Below, piece by piece: positions 1-8,141 of a stretch of DNA of 61,587 nucleotides (its first letter is position 1; every line of letters starts with the position of its first letter). The notes beneath the pieces are model-generated. The model saw only the letters and a program-made list of their open reading frames with translations. It was not told the DNA's origin and made no database searches. The stretch is from contig JADZED010000068.1 in NCBI GenBank assembly GCA_020850715.1, forward strand, positions 1-61,587, written 5' to 3'. The stretch is from Acidobacteriota bacterium. GTDB taxonomy: Bacteria; Acidobacteriota; Vicinamibacteria; Vicinamibacterales; CAVVIG01. The translations under genes were made by a program, and so were the position numbers.

Positions 1-79
1 ACTCGAAATGTCCCTCCTGGCGTCAGAGCTTCTGGTGGGCCGCCGTGAAACTCTGCTCTGAGGTACGGACATTTCGAGT
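1..79. repeat. 79-nt nested inverted-repeat element
   Basis: The first 13 bases (ACTCGAAATGTCC) are perfectly repeated in inverted form at 67-79. A second, inner inverted pair (CAGAGC at 24-29, GCTCTG at 55-60) is nested inside. As RNA or cruciform DNA it would form a long two-part stem. The window begins exactly at the left arm, so the element may extend further or be one end of a larger mobile element. No coding content is visible. It could be a REP-like palindrome or a relic of an insertion-sequence end. Confidence 0.5.
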
Positions 80-124
80 GTTTTGTTTACCCGCCGAGCC
101 GCAAACGCGCTTGTACTGGGACTA

Positions 125-285
125 GTGTCCCGTCCCAGTGGTTCGCGACACAATTGGCGGGCGGCGCATCCCCGCGGGCGGCGTGGCTCGTCGCTCAGAT
201 ATCCCCAATATCCTCACTCCTCGCGCCTGGCCATCGGGGCGCGGCGCTCCGCGACTTATGCCCACGATCCACTGGGACGGGACAC
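125..285. mobile_element. MITE-like element with 17-bp terminal inverted repeats
   Basis: GTGTCCCGTCCCAGTGG at 125-141 is matched by a perfect inverted copy at 269-285. Weaker inverted similarity continues inward on both sides. The roughly 125-nt interior carries no convincing gene. Just outside the left arm, ACTGGGAC at 115-122 pairs with GTCCCAGT at 132-139, giving a second overlapping hairpin. I see no clear target-site duplication (ACTA on the left, CAGG on the right). Size, non-coding interior and perfect ends fit a miniature inverted-repeat transposable element. A structured RNA or a terminator-like region is the alternative. Confidence 0.5.
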
Positions 286-319
286 CAGGAATTCGAGGTC
301 ATGAGACTCTACTCATTCC

Positions 320-895
320 TCATGCCGGTCCCAGCGTCCGAAGCTCGGCGGCGACGCCGGCTTTGTAGGCCTCGTCGGCCAGGAAGTTCAGATTGATCTC
401 CACGCACACGCGCGCCCCCTTCAGGCCTGCGCGCAGCAGCGTCGTCGCCACGCCGATCTCGCCCGAGGCGGCGCGATGGCCGTTGGCGCCGACCACTGAG
501 GCGTGCCGCAGGCCGTCGGCCGCGAGCCGCACGATCTCGAGCGGCGTGTCGGTGGCGCGTCGCATCGCCGCCTGGATCGCGGCCCGCCGCGCTTCGCGCT
601 CCGCTTCGGTCGATGCCGGCCGTTTTCGCGCCGCAATCACGGCATCGTAGGCGGCGGCGTCGGCATCCATCGCGGCCAGCAGCGCGGTGCGAATCGGCGG
701 CAGCCGGGCCGCGGTCTCGTTCAGCGCCGCCCGCTCGCCCGGCTCATCCGCGCGGGTCTTGGGCAGCGCCGACACCATCTGCAGCAGCGCGACGCCCACG
801 GCGGCGGTGGCGGCGGCGGCGGGACCCGCGCCCGGCGTGGGTGTGGGAGCGGCGAAGCGATCGAGGAGATCGACGAAAGAGGCATCGGCGAGCAT
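320..895 (-). CDS. cyclodeaminase/cyclohydrolase family protein (FTCD C-terminal domain-like)
   Basis: This is a 191-residue, all-helical, alanine-rich protein resembling the cyclodeaminase half of formiminotransferase-cyclodeaminase. That family acts on formimino-THF or methenyl-THF. Residues near 20-30 read PTPGAGPAAA, a variant of the family's PxPGGGSxAA nucleotide or folate loop. The C-terminal part (GANGHRAASGEIGV, then VCVEINL) also fits the family. It is transcribed divergently from fhs, which makes 10-formyl-THF, so a role in balancing one-carbon folates is a reasonable inference. I chose the ATG at 895. A GTG at 904 is also in frame, but a minus-strand TATAAC box at 906-911 leaves too little room for it. 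Confidence 0.75.
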   Translation of the reverse strand: MLADASFVDLLDRFAAPTPTPGAGPAAAATAAVGVALLQMVSALPKTRADEPGERAALNETAARLPPIRTALLAAMDADAAAYDAVIAARKRPASTEAEREARRAAIQAAMRRATDTPLEIVRLAADGLRHASVVGANGHRAASGEIGVATTLLRAGLKGARVCVEINLNFLADEAYKAGVAAELRTLGPA

Positions 896-905
896 GGTGT
901 CCACC

Positions 906-936
906 GTTATACAACAGCGTCCGCATTGATTAGACT
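906..936. promoter_or_regulatory. divergent promoter region between the cyclodeaminase-like gene and fhs
   Basis: The plus strand carries TAGACT at 931-936, seven bases before the fhs ATG at 944, so the fhs transcript would begin at or next to its start codon. The minus strand carries TATAAC at 911-906, ten bases before the cyclodeaminase ATG. No strong -35 boxes are visible. The two -10-like boxes are 19 nt apart, so the promoters would overlap and could compete. Confidence 0.45.
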
Positions 937-943
937 ATGCGCC

Positions 944-2608
944 ATGCCAACTGACATCGAAATCGCACAAAGCGTCAAACCGCGCCCCATCGTCGATGTG
1001 GCCGCCGACCTGGGACTCTCGGCCGACGACCTCGACCTCTACGGCAAGTACAAGGCGAAGATTCCGCTGGAGATTTGCAGCCGTCCGGCGAAGGGCCGTC
1101 TGGTCCTCGTGACGGCGATCAGCCCGACGCCCGCAGGCGAGGGCAAGAGCACCGTGTCGGTCGGCCTGACGCAGGCGCTCCGCCGCATCAACGTGAAGTC
1201 GGTCCTGTGCATGCGCGAACCGAGCCTGGGGCCCGTGTTCGGCGTCAAGGGCGGCGCGGCCGGCGGCGGCTACTCGCAGGTCATCCCGATGGACGACATC
1301 AACCTGCACTTCACCGGCGACTTCCACGCGATCTCGAGCGCGCATGCGCTGCTCTCCGCGCTCCTGGACAACCACCTGCAGCAGGGCAACCCCCTCAACA
1401 TCGATCCCGGCCGCATCACCTGGCCGCGTACCATCGACATGAACGACCGTGCGCTGCGGCACGCCGTGATCGGGCTCGGCGCCGGCAACGGCGTCGTCCG
1501 TGAGGAACGCTGGGTGATCATCCCGGCCAGCGAGATCATGGCGATCGTCGCGCTCGCGACCAGCCGCGAGGATCTCGAGAAGCGCCTCGGCCAGATCATC
1601 GTCGGCGCCGCGCGCGGCGCCTCGAAGACGCCGGTGCGCGCCGGCGAACTGAAGGCGGCCGGCGCCATGGCCATGCTGCTCAAGGACGCGCTCGCGCCGA
1701 ACCTGGTGCAGACGCTCGAAGGCGGTCCCGCCTTCGTCCACGCCGGCCCGTTCGGGAACATCGCGCACGGCTGCAACAGCATCCTCGCAACGAAGGCCGG
1801 TCTCGCGCTCGCCGATGTGGTGGTCACGGAGGCCGGCTTCGGATCGGATCTCGGCGCCGAGAAGTTCTTCGACATCAAGTGCCGCTTCGGCGGGCTGAAC
1901 CCGGAGGCGGCCGTGCTCGTCGCCACCGTGCGATCGCTGAAGATGCAGGGCGGGGCCGATAAGAAGGCGCTCGCCACCGAGAACCTGCCGGCGCTCGAGA
2001 AGGGCCTCGTGCACCTCGAGCACCATCTCGGCAACGTCCGCCAGTTCGGCCTGCCCGTGGTGGTCGCGATCAATCGCTTCACCGCCGATACCGACGCGGA
2101 ACTCAAGCGGGTGAACGACTACGCGGCGAGCCTCGGCGTGAAAGTGGTGCTCTGCGAGGTGTGGGGGAAGGGAGGGGCCGGCGGCGAGGACCTCGCGCGC
2201 GAGGTGATGGCGCTGCTCGCCTCCAAGTCGGCGAAGTACGCGCCGCTCTACGACACGGCGCTGCCGATCCGGGACAAGATCGAGACGATCGTGAAGAAGG
2301 TCTACGGCGGCGACGGCGCCGATTTCGCGCCGGCGGCGGCGCGCGCGATCGACTATCTGGAATCGATCGGCCTTGGCCAGACGCCGGTCTGCATCGCCAA
2401 GACGCAGTACTCGCTCACCGCCGACCCGACGAAGCTGGGCAGGCCGACCGGCTTCCGCATCCCGATCAGCGAGGTCTATGGCTCGGCAGGCGCCGGCTTT
2501 GTCGTCGCCAAGGCGGGCGACATCATGACGATGCCAGGGTTGCCGAAGGCGCCGGCGGCCGAGGGGATGTCGGTGAGGCCCAACGGGGAGATCGTCGGAC
2601 TCAGCTAG
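944..2608 (+). CDS. fhs: formate--tetrahydrofolate ligase
   Basis: The 554-residue enzyme joins formate to tetrahydrofolate using ATP, giving 10-formyl-THF for purine and formyl-Met synthesis in the cytoplasm. The nucleotide-binding loop TPAGEGKS lies at residues 62-69. It is followed by the family signature EPSLGPVFGVKGGAAGGG and by the MDDINLHFTGDFHA block. Length matches the usual 555 or so residues. The reading frame stays open far upstream of 944, but the conserved N-terminus starts at MPTDIE, and a TAGACT box seven bases earlier supports this start. The gene stands alone on the plus strand, divergent from a folate-type cyclodeaminase. No Wood-Ljungdahl genes are nearby, so an assimilatory role is likely. 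Confidence 0.97.
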   Translation: MPTDIEIAQSVKPRPIVDVAADLGLSADDLDLYGKYKAKIPLEICSRPAKGRLVLVTAISPTPAGEGKSTVSVGLTQALRRINVKSVLCMREPSLGPVFGVKGGAAGGGYSQVIPMDDINLHFTGDFHAISSAHALLSALLDNHLQQGNPLNIDPGRITWPRTIDMNDRALRHAVIGLGAGNGVVREERWVIIPASEIMAIVALATSREDLEKRLGQIIVGAARGASKTPVRAGELKAAGAMAMLLKDALAPNLVQTLEGGPAFVHAGPFGNIAHGCNSILATKAGLALADVVVTEAGFGSDLGAEKFFDIKCRFGGLNPEAAVLVATVRSLKMQGGADKKALATENLPALEKGLVHLEHHLGNVRQFGLPVVVAINRFTADTDAELKRVNDYAASLGVKVVLCEVWGKGGAGGEDLAREVMALLASKSAKYAPLYDTALPIRDKIETIVKKVYGGDGADFAPAAARAIDYLESIGLGQTPVCIAKTQYSLTADPTKLGRPTGFRIPISEVYGSAGAGFVVAKAGDIMTMPGLPKAPAAEGMSVRPNGEIVGLS

Positions 2609-2752
2609 ACACTTCAAGAGGGGAAGCGGGAGCCGAGGGGCTCGGGCGGGCTGGGCGTCGACGCCGCGGCGCCCGGCAGCCAGCCACGAGCTGAAGCCCC
2701 GGCCCCGCGGTCCGCAACCATCCCACCGGGAGTCCCGACAAGGAGGTCTGCA

Positions 2753-4366
2753 ATGACGCGTCGTCGCTGGGCGTGGTTTTCGTTCGGCACCCTCGGAGCG
2801 ATCCTGCTCGCGACCGCCGGCGGGCGGATCGGCGCGCAGGCGCCGGCCTACGATCTCGTGATCGCCAATGCCCGCATCGTCGACGGCACGGGCAACCCGT
2901 GGTACCGGGGCGAGGTGGCGATCAAGGGCGACACGATTGCCGCGATTGCGCCCAAGATTGCCGGCACGGCCGGGCGCGTCATCGACGCGCGCGGCCAGGT
3001 CGTGTCTCCGGGCTTCATCGATCCGCACACGCACGCCAGCCGCGGCATCTTCGACGTGCCGACGGCAGAGAACTACGTCCGCCAGGGGGTCACCACGCTG
3101 ACCGAAGGCCCGGACGGCGGATCGCCGGTGCCGCTCGGACCGTTCCTCGACCGAATCGCCGCGCTGAAGATCTCGCCGAACTGGGCGATGTTCATCGGGC
3201 AGGGATCCGTCCGCAGCGCGGTGCTGGGCGATGTCGACCGCGACCCGTCGCCGGCCGAGCTCGAGCGGATGGAAGGGATCGTGCGCCAGGGAATGCGCGA
3301 CGGCGCGCTCGGCTTGAGCTCGGGTCTGTTCTACGTGCCGGGTAATTTCACCGGGACCGAGGAGGTGATCGCGCTCGCGAAGATCGCCGGCGAGATGGGC
3401 GGCATCTACATCTCGCACATGCGCGACGAGGCGTCGAAGGTGACCGACAGCGTCGCCGAGACGATCCGCATCGGCGAGGATGGACACCTGCCGACGCAGG
3501 TGACGCACCACAAGATCATCGGCACGGCGAACTGGGGCAAGAGCGTCGACACGCTGCGCATGGTCGACGAAGCGCGGGCGCGCGGTGTCGACGTCACGCT
3601 CGACCAGTACCCCTACACCGCTTCGGCGACGAGCATTCAGGCGGCGCTCACGCCGCAGTGGTTCCAGGAAGGCGGGCGCCAGCAGGTGCTCGCCCGGCTC
3701 GCCGATCCGGACACGCGCGCGAGGGTCAAGGCCGCCAGCGTCCTGCTGCTGACCAACGAGCGCGGCGGCGGCAATCCGGCCAACGTCGTCATCTCACGCT
3801 GCGCCTGGGACGAGTCGCTCGCGGGCAAGAACCTCGGCGAGATCACGCGGCAGCGCGGCATGGAGCCGACGATGGAAAATGCCGCCGAGACCGTGCTGTG
3901 GATCATCGAGCAGGGAGGCTGCGGCGGGATCTTTCACGCCATAGACGAGGCGGATCTCATCCGGATCATGCAGCATCCGGCGACGATGATCGGCTCGGAC
4001 GGGGAAGTGCCGATCTTCGGGCGGGCGAACCCGCACCCGCGCAGCTACGGCACCTTCGCGCGCGTGCTCGGCGTCTACGTGCGCGAGAAGCACGCGCTGC
4101 GGCTCGAGGAGGCGGTGCGCAAGATGTCGTCGCTGACGGCGCAGCGCATCGGCCTCTACGATCGCGGCGTGCTGCGGCCCGGCATGAAAGCCGACATCGC
4201 AGTCTTCGATCCGGCGACGGTTGCCGATACGGCAACATTCGAGAAGCCGCATTCCTACGCGGTCGGCGTGTCGACCGTCGTCGTCAACGGCGTCGTGGCG
4301 TTCGAGAACGGCAAGATGACGGCCGCGCGTCCGGGCCGCGTCCTGTACGGGCCGGCAAAGCAGTAG
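2753..4366 (+). CDS. secreted N-acyl-D-amino-acid deacylase-type amidohydrolase
   Basis: This 537-residue metal-dependent amidohydrolase belongs to the D-aminoacylase (amidohydrolase 3) group, which removes acyl groups from N-acyl-D-amino acids or related compounds. A signal peptide spans about 1-29, ending at GAQA, so the protein is probably periplasmic. Visible metal and catalytic elements are HTH at 92-94, His222 in HMRDE, His252-His253 in THHK and Asp416 in IGSDGE. All match the family. A Shine-Dalgarno (AGGAGG) sits seven bases before the ATG. No operon partner is evident. Substrate cannot be told from the sequence; cyclic imides or D-amino-acid peptides are alternatives. Confidence 0.88.
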   Translation: MTRRRWAWFSFGTLGAILLATAGGRIGAQAPAYDLVIANARIVDGTGNPWYRGEVAIKGDTIAAIAPKIAGTAGRVIDARGQVVSPGFIDPHTHASRGIFDVPTAENYVRQGVTTLTEGPDGGSPVPLGPFLDRIAALKISPNWAMFIGQGSVRSAVLGDVDRDPSPAELERMEGIVRQGMRDGALGLSSGLFYVPGNFTGTEEVIALAKIAGEMGGIYISHMRDEASKVTDSVAETIRIGEDGHLPTQVTHHKIIGTANWGKSVDTLRMVDEARARGVDVTLDQYPYTASATSIQAALTPQWFQEGGRQQVLARLADPDTRARVKAASVLLLTNERGGGNPANVVISRCAWDESLAGKNLGEITRQRGMEPTMENAAETVLWIIEQGGCGGIFHAIDEADLIRIMQHPATMIGSDGEVPIFGRANPHPRSYGTFARVLGVYVREKHALRLEEAVRKMSSLTAQRIGLYDRGVLRPGMKADIAVFDPATVADTATFEKPHSYAVGVSTVVVNGVVAFENGKMTAARPGRVLYGPAKQ

Positions 4367-4544
4367 GGCATGAGCCGTTCCGGGGCATCGCCGCGCGCGT
4401 TCTGTAATGCCTGCGCGCAGCAGCCAGGTCGGATGGGTGAGGCCCGATCTGGCGTAAGTCCAGAAGTGCCATGAAGTTGGCGCCTGCTTGCCGCCGCCGC
4501 CGCCCGCCCCGGCGCGTTGGCCCGGAATTGGCAGCGGCGGCCGC

Positions 4545-4871
4545 ATGTCCGCACCGATTCATGTTGCCGCCGGGGAGACGGTCGCGCTCTGCGACGACCC
4601 GGCCTTCACGGCGGCATTGGCGGAGCTCGAGATCGGCGAACCCGAGGCGGGCGGGGAAGAGGCTGGTCCGCGCCGTACGCTGGCGGAGTGGGCGGAGGCC
4701 GAAGGGATCGCGCTCTCCCCGCCCGATGACTCGATCGACGAAGTCACGCCTGCCGAGGCTCGCCCGCCCGCGATGAGCGCCGTCGCGTTTCTCGGTTTGA
4801 TGGGGGTCGGCGCCGCGGCGGCGGTGATGCTCTTCCATGCCGAGGTGCTGCGAATCGTGACGGCGTTCTGA
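4545..4871 (+). CDS. small hypothetical protein with a C-terminal membrane helix
   Basis: I do not recognise this 108-residue protein. Residues 1-70 are acidic and Glu/Pro-rich, with no signal peptide. Residues of about 78-103 form one hydrophobic helix (AFLGLMGVGAAAAVMLF), which suggests a tail-anchored protein. The open frame extends 57 bases further upstream, but that part is Pro/Arg-rich and unlike a normal N-terminus, so I chose the internal ATG. There is no strong ribosome site. The coding bias fits the neighbours, but the gene could be spurious. Confidence 0.5.
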   Translation: MSAPIHVAAGETVALCDDPAFTAALAELEIGEPEAGGEEAGPRRTLAEWAEAEGIALSPPDDSIDEVTPAEARPPAMSAVAFLGLMGVGAAAAVMLFHAEVLRIVTAF

Positions 4872-5220
4872 GGTCTGCGCCAACCGACCGCGGTGCCAGG
4901 GCGCTGGGTGCCCCGGTGCGTCGCCGGTGCGCCGCGCCCGGGGTGCAGGCCGGTCCGCGTCGCGCATCCCCGCGACGCGGGACATGGCAGTCTCCGGCAT
5001 CCCGGCACCCCTTCCGACCCGGTTGCCATCCCCCGGCGGATTCCGTACAGTAGGAGAGCCTTGTTCGCGCTCCCGCTCCTCGCCGCCGAACGCTGTTGCT
5101 GCGGACCCACCGTCTGTAGGTAGGGTTCGGTCGTCTCCCGGTCCGGCGCCTGCCGGCCGGCGGCCGGATCCGGCGGTTCATTTTCGCACGCGCAGTCGGT
5201 TCGTCTCGGGGAGGTCGGGG
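4872..5220. other. 349-nt intergenic region upstream of the porin gene
   Basis: No convincing gene is present. The stretch holds a good promoter at 5023-5051, described separately. The 160 nt between that promoter and the porin start contain several GC-only palindromes around 5145-5180 that could fold in a 5-prime leader. The last bases (GGGGAGGTCGGGG) form a purine-rich ribosome site. Confidence 0.4.
5023..5051 (+). promoter_or_regulatory. candidate sigma-70 promoter for the porin gene
   Basis: TTGCCA at 5023-5028 is separated by 17 bases from TACAGT at 5046-5051, a near-consensus housekeeping promoter. It would give a leader of about 160 nt before the porin start at 5221. Confidence 0.45.
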
Positions 5221-6462
5221 ATGACAGCGCTTCGGGCGGCCGCAGGCCTTGCGGCCGCGACGCTTCTTGCGGGATCGGTTTCAGCTCAAACCATATCCGG
5301 CGCTCCGGGCGCCGCGCTGGAGGCCGGCTACGACGGCGGATTCTTCATCCAGTCGGCCGGCGGCGGCTATCGGCTGGTCATCGGCGCGCTCGCGCAGGTC
5401 GACGGTCGCTTCTCGCCCGACGATCCGGCGCCGGCCGTCGACACCTTCACGCTCCGCAAGCTGCGACCCTCGCTGTCTGGGCGGGTCGCCCGGTTCTTCG
5501 ATTTCAAGCTGATGCCCGACCTGGCCGGCGGCGGCAGCGTCGTCCAGGATGCCTACCTCGACCTGCGGATCTCGCCGACACTGCGGGTGCGCACCGGCAA
5601 GGACAAGACGCCGGTCGGCTACGAGATGCTCATCGGGGATGCGTACGTGCTGTTTCCGGAGCGGTCGCTCGCCAACAGCCTCGTGCCCAACCGCGATCTC
5701 GGCGTGGCGCTGCAGGGGGATCTCGGGACGGGGTTCCACTACGCGGCGGGGCTGTACAACGGCGTGCCCGACGGCGGCAGCAGCACCGACGATCGCGACA
5801 CCAACGACGGCAAGGAGCTCGCCGGCCGCGTCGTGATCCGTCCGTTCCGTCTGGCTGGGAGCGCGGCGCGCGCGCTGGGGGGCCTCGGGTTCCAGCTCGG
5901 CGCGTCGCGAGGCGCCCAGGAGGGGGCGCTGCCGGGGCTCAAGACCTCCCTCGGGCAGACCTACTTCGCGTACGCGCCCGGCATCGCCGCCCGCGGCCAG
6001 CACTCGCGATTCACGCCGGCGGCCTTCTACTATCGAGGGCCCTTCGGTGCGTTCTTCGAATGGGTGCGGTCGGCCCAGCGCCTCTCTGCGCCGGGGGGCA
6101 GGCGTGCGGCGGCCGCCAACACCGCCTGGGACGTCACCGGCTCCTACGTGCTGACCGGAGAGACCGGCGCCGATCGCGGCGTGCAGCCGGATGCGCCGTT
6201 CGATCCGGAGACGGGCGCCCCTGGAGCGCTGCAGGCGATGGCGCGGTACGCCGGACTGCGCGTGGACGAGGCGGTGTTCGCCGCCGGCCTGGCGGCGCCG
6301 GATGCCAGCCGCACCGCATCGCAATTCAGTGTCGGCCTGAACTGGTACCCGAACGCACAGGTCAAGTACACCGCCGCCTTCGAGCGGGTCGGCTTCGGCG
6401 GCGGCGCGGCGCCCCGCCCGGTCGAGCATTCGCTGATCCTGCGGGCGCAGCTCGCCTTCTGA
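5221..6462 (+). CDS. Porin O/P family outer-membrane porin
   Basis: This 413-residue outer-membrane beta-barrel resembles the phosphate-selective OprO/OprP group. The signal peptide spans residues 1-22, ending SVSA, with mature start QTISG. Typical family features are the LRKLRPSLSGRV segment followed by FFDFKLMPDL, then DAYLDLRISPTLRVRTGKDKTP. The C-terminus alternates and ends in a Phe (LRAQLAF), as barrels do for assembly. The frame is open for nearly 100 codons upstream, but the signal peptide and the purine-rich site before 5221 fix the start. Phosphate specificity is not shown, and no pst or pho genes are adjacent; general anion or polyphosphate uptake is possible. Confidence 0.87.
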   Translation: MTALRAAAGLAAATLLAGSVSAQTISGAPGAALEAGYDGGFFIQSAGGGYRLVIGALAQVDGRFSPDDPAPAVDTFTLRKLRPSLSGRVARFFDFKLMPDLAGGGSVVQDAYLDLRISPTLRVRTGKDKTPVGYEMLIGDAYVLFPERSLANSLVPNRDLGVALQGDLGTGFHYAAGLYNGVPDGGSSTDDRDTNDGKELAGRVVIRPFRLAGSAARALGGLGFQLGASRGAQEGALPGLKTSLGQTYFAYAPGIAARGQHSRFTPAAFYYRGPFGAFFEWVRSAQRLSAPGGRRAAAANTAWDVTGSYVLTGETGADRGVQPDAPFDPETGAPGALQAMARYAGLRVDEAVFAAGLAAPDASRTASQFSVGLNWYPNAQVKYTAAFERVGFGGGAAPRPVEHSLILRAQLAF

Positions 6463-6564
6463 CGGACATGGAGATCTTCCGCATGCCGGCCGGTACGTTG
6501 ATATGCTCTAAGGCTCTGTCGTCCGCGGACCCGTCGGTCCGACCTGCGACGGAAGGAGCCGCCC

Positions 6565-7074
6565 GTGAACGCCACAGTCCTCAACGCCATCAACGTGCAG
6601 ATCAACTCGGAGTTCGACGCGTCGTACCGGTATCTCGCGATGGCCGCCTTCTGCGAGCACCAGAAGTTTGCCGGCGCCGCCAGCTGGCTGCGGTTCCAGG
6701 CCGAAGAGGAGCGGCAGCACGGCCTCAAGCTGTTCAACTTCGTGCTGGCGCGCGACGGCGTCGTCGCGCTCGAGGCGGTCGAGCAGCCGAAGGGGAGCTT
6801 CGCCTCGCTGCGCCACGTGTTCGAAGAAGCGCTGGCCCACGAGCAGCGGGTCACGCAGGAGATCAACGCGCTGTACGAGCTGTGCTTCGGGCAGAAGGCG
6901 TTCGCCGAGATGGCGGAGCTCCAGTGGTTCCTCACCGAGCAGGTCGAGGAGGAGAAGATCGCGCGCGAGATCGTCGCCAAGTTCCAGCTGATTCGCGACG
7001 ACCCGGCGGCGGTGCTCGACATGGATCGCGAGCTCGGCCGGCGCAGCTCGGCGACGACTGGGTCGGCGCACTAG
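6565..7074 (+). CDS. ftnA: ferritin (non-heme iron storage)
   Basis: This 169-residue four-helix ferritin oxidises Fe(II) and stores the mineral in a 24-mer cage in the cytoplasm. Ferroxidase-centre elements are visible: Glu and Tyr in NSEFDASYRYLA, EEERQH in helix B and EQVEEEK in helix D. The start is GTG at 6565 with a strong ribosome site (GGAAGGAG at 6551-6558). There is no heme-binding Met pattern of a bacterioferritin. It lies between the porin and a TSUP permease, with 100 nt upstream. No Fur box is recognisable by eye. Confidence 0.93.
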   Translation: MNATVLNAINVQINSEFDASYRYLAMAAFCEHQKFAGAASWLRFQAEEERQHGLKLFNFVLARDGVVALEAVEQPKGSFASLRHVFEEALAHEQRVTQEINALYELCFGQKAFAEMAELQWFLTEQVEEEKIAREIVAKFQLIRDDPAAVLDMDRELGRRSSATTGSAH

Positions 7075-7132
7075 CACCGCAGGGCGGGCGGGCGGTCGCC
7101 TGCGCGCATGACGCCGGGAGGCGGACGCGTCG

Positions 7133-8002
7133 ATGATCCCGCTCCAGGCGCTCGCGCTCGCCGGCATCACGCTGTTCGCCGCCATCGTCAACGGCGCGCT
7201 CGGCTACGGCTTCTCCTCGCTCACCGTCCCGCTCGCCCTCCTCTTTCTCACCAATCGCGTTCTCAATCCCGCGATGGTGCCGATCGAGGTGGTGCTCAAT
7301 GCGTACGTGCTCTGGGTCAGCCGCCGTGCGCTCGGGCCGGTCTGGCGGCGCATGCTCCCGATCATCGCGGGCCTCGCGCCGGGGATCGTCGCGGGCACGG
7401 CCATCGTGGCGCACGTGAATCCCTCGCATCTGCGGCTCTACACCTTCGTGCTCCTGCTGCCGCTGATCCTGCTGCAGGCGGCCGGCTTCCGCCGGCCAAT
7501 CCGCTCGGAAAAGTCGGCCAGCGCCGGCTTCGGCGCCGGCCTCGGCGTGCTCTACGCGGTCACGACGATCTCGGGCCCCCCGCTCGCGATGATGCTGAAC
7601 AACCAGGGATTCGCGAAGCAGGAGTTCCGCGCCGGGCTCGCCTTCGTGCGCCTGGCGGAGTCTTCGTTCACGGCGGTTGCCTACGCGTATGCGGGGCTGT
7701 ACAGCCTGGAGAGCGCGAGGCTCGTCCCCTGGATCCTTCCGAGCGTGATCATCGGGGTTCCGCTGGGCGTGCGCGCGCTCAAACACCTGAAGCCGGAGGC
7801 GTTTCGCCGCGTCTGCATGAGCTTCGACGCCTGGGTGGTGGCTTTCGGCATCTCCTCGCTGCTGCGCGAGCTGGGGTGGATCCCCGGCGCCGAGGCCTAC
7901 CTGGTCCTGCTGGGCGTCGCCCTTCTGGACGGCGTCCTCCTGTATCGTTATTTCGCGGTGCACGCAGCGGAGCGGCCCGGCGCGGCGCCCGTGCTCAGGT
8001 GA
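7133..8002 (+). CDS. TauE/SafE (TSUP) family permease
   Basis: This 289-residue inner-membrane protein has about eight hydrophobic segments and belongs to the TSUP family, whose members export sulfite or sulfoacetate or import sulfate or thiosulfate. Two repeat halves are visible: an N-terminal half with GALGYGFSSLTVPLALLF and a second with GAGLGVLYAVTTISGPPLAMML, the characteristic Gly-Pro re-entrant motif. It sits directly upstream of the cysDNH leader on the same strand. A role in sulfur-anion movement linked to sulfate assimilation is therefore likely, though the family's substrate range is wide. The operon downstream has its own promoter. Confidence 0.85.
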   Translation: MIPLQALALAGITLFAAIVNGALGYGFSSLTVPLALLFLTNRVLNPAMVPIEVVLNAYVLWVSRRALGPVWRRMLPIIAGLAPGIVAGTAIVAHVNPSHLRLYTFVLLLPLILLQAAGFRRPIRSEKSASAGFGAGLGVLYAVTTISGPPLAMMLNNQGFAKQEFRAGLAFVRLAESSFTAVAYAYAGLYSLESARLVPWILPSVIIGVPLGVRALKHLKPEAFRRVCMSFDAWVVAFGISSLLRELGWIPGAEAYLVLLGVALLDGVLLYRYFAVHAAERPGAAPVLR

Positions 8003-8010
8003 TCGCCGGT

Positions 8011-8038
8011 TTGACATGAGAACCCGAGCAGGTAAGAT
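8011..8038 (+). promoter_or_regulatory. strong promoter for the cys leader and cysDNH operon
   Basis: A perfect TTGACA at 8011-8016 is followed after 16 bases by TAAGAT at 8033-8038. Transcription should begin near 8045, so the leader-peptide ATG at 8049 would lie at or a few bases from the 5-prime end. There is no room for a normal ribosome-binding site. Confidence 0.7.
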
Positions 8039-8048
8039 ATCTGGACAG

Positions 8049-8141
8049 ATGCTGAAGGTGGGCCGGTGCGCCTGTTGTTGTACGTGGACCCTCTGGTCCC
8101 TGCGCCATCGGTCTGGCCGTCCGAAGACGGAACGCCGCTGA
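8049..8141 (+). CDS. cysteine-rich leader peptide of the cysDNH operon (30 residues)
   Basis: The short ORF begins ATG CTG AAG GTG and stops at TGA 8139-8141. Residues 7-11 read Cys-Ala-Cys-Cys-Cys, from TGC GCC TGT TGT TGT at 8067-8081. The rest is basic ([10 protein letters not shown], then SGRPKTERR). Four Cys codons in five positions is far above expectation. It lies immediately after a near-consensus promoter and before the sulfate-assimilation genes. I read it as a sensor of charged tRNA-Cys: ribosomes would stall at 8067-8081 when cysteine is short. Analogous poly-Cys leaders are known upstream of cysteine genes in actinobacteria. The peptide itself probably has no other role. Confidence 0.72.
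   Translation: MLKVGRCACCCTWTLWSLRHRSGRPKTERR

Noticed and set aside
935..3511. 858-codon open frame on the minus strand opposite fhs and the amidohydrolase
   Set aside because: It spans two well-supported plus-strand genes and its translation is Arg/Ala/His-rich without any family pattern. It is a by-product of GC-rich codon use.
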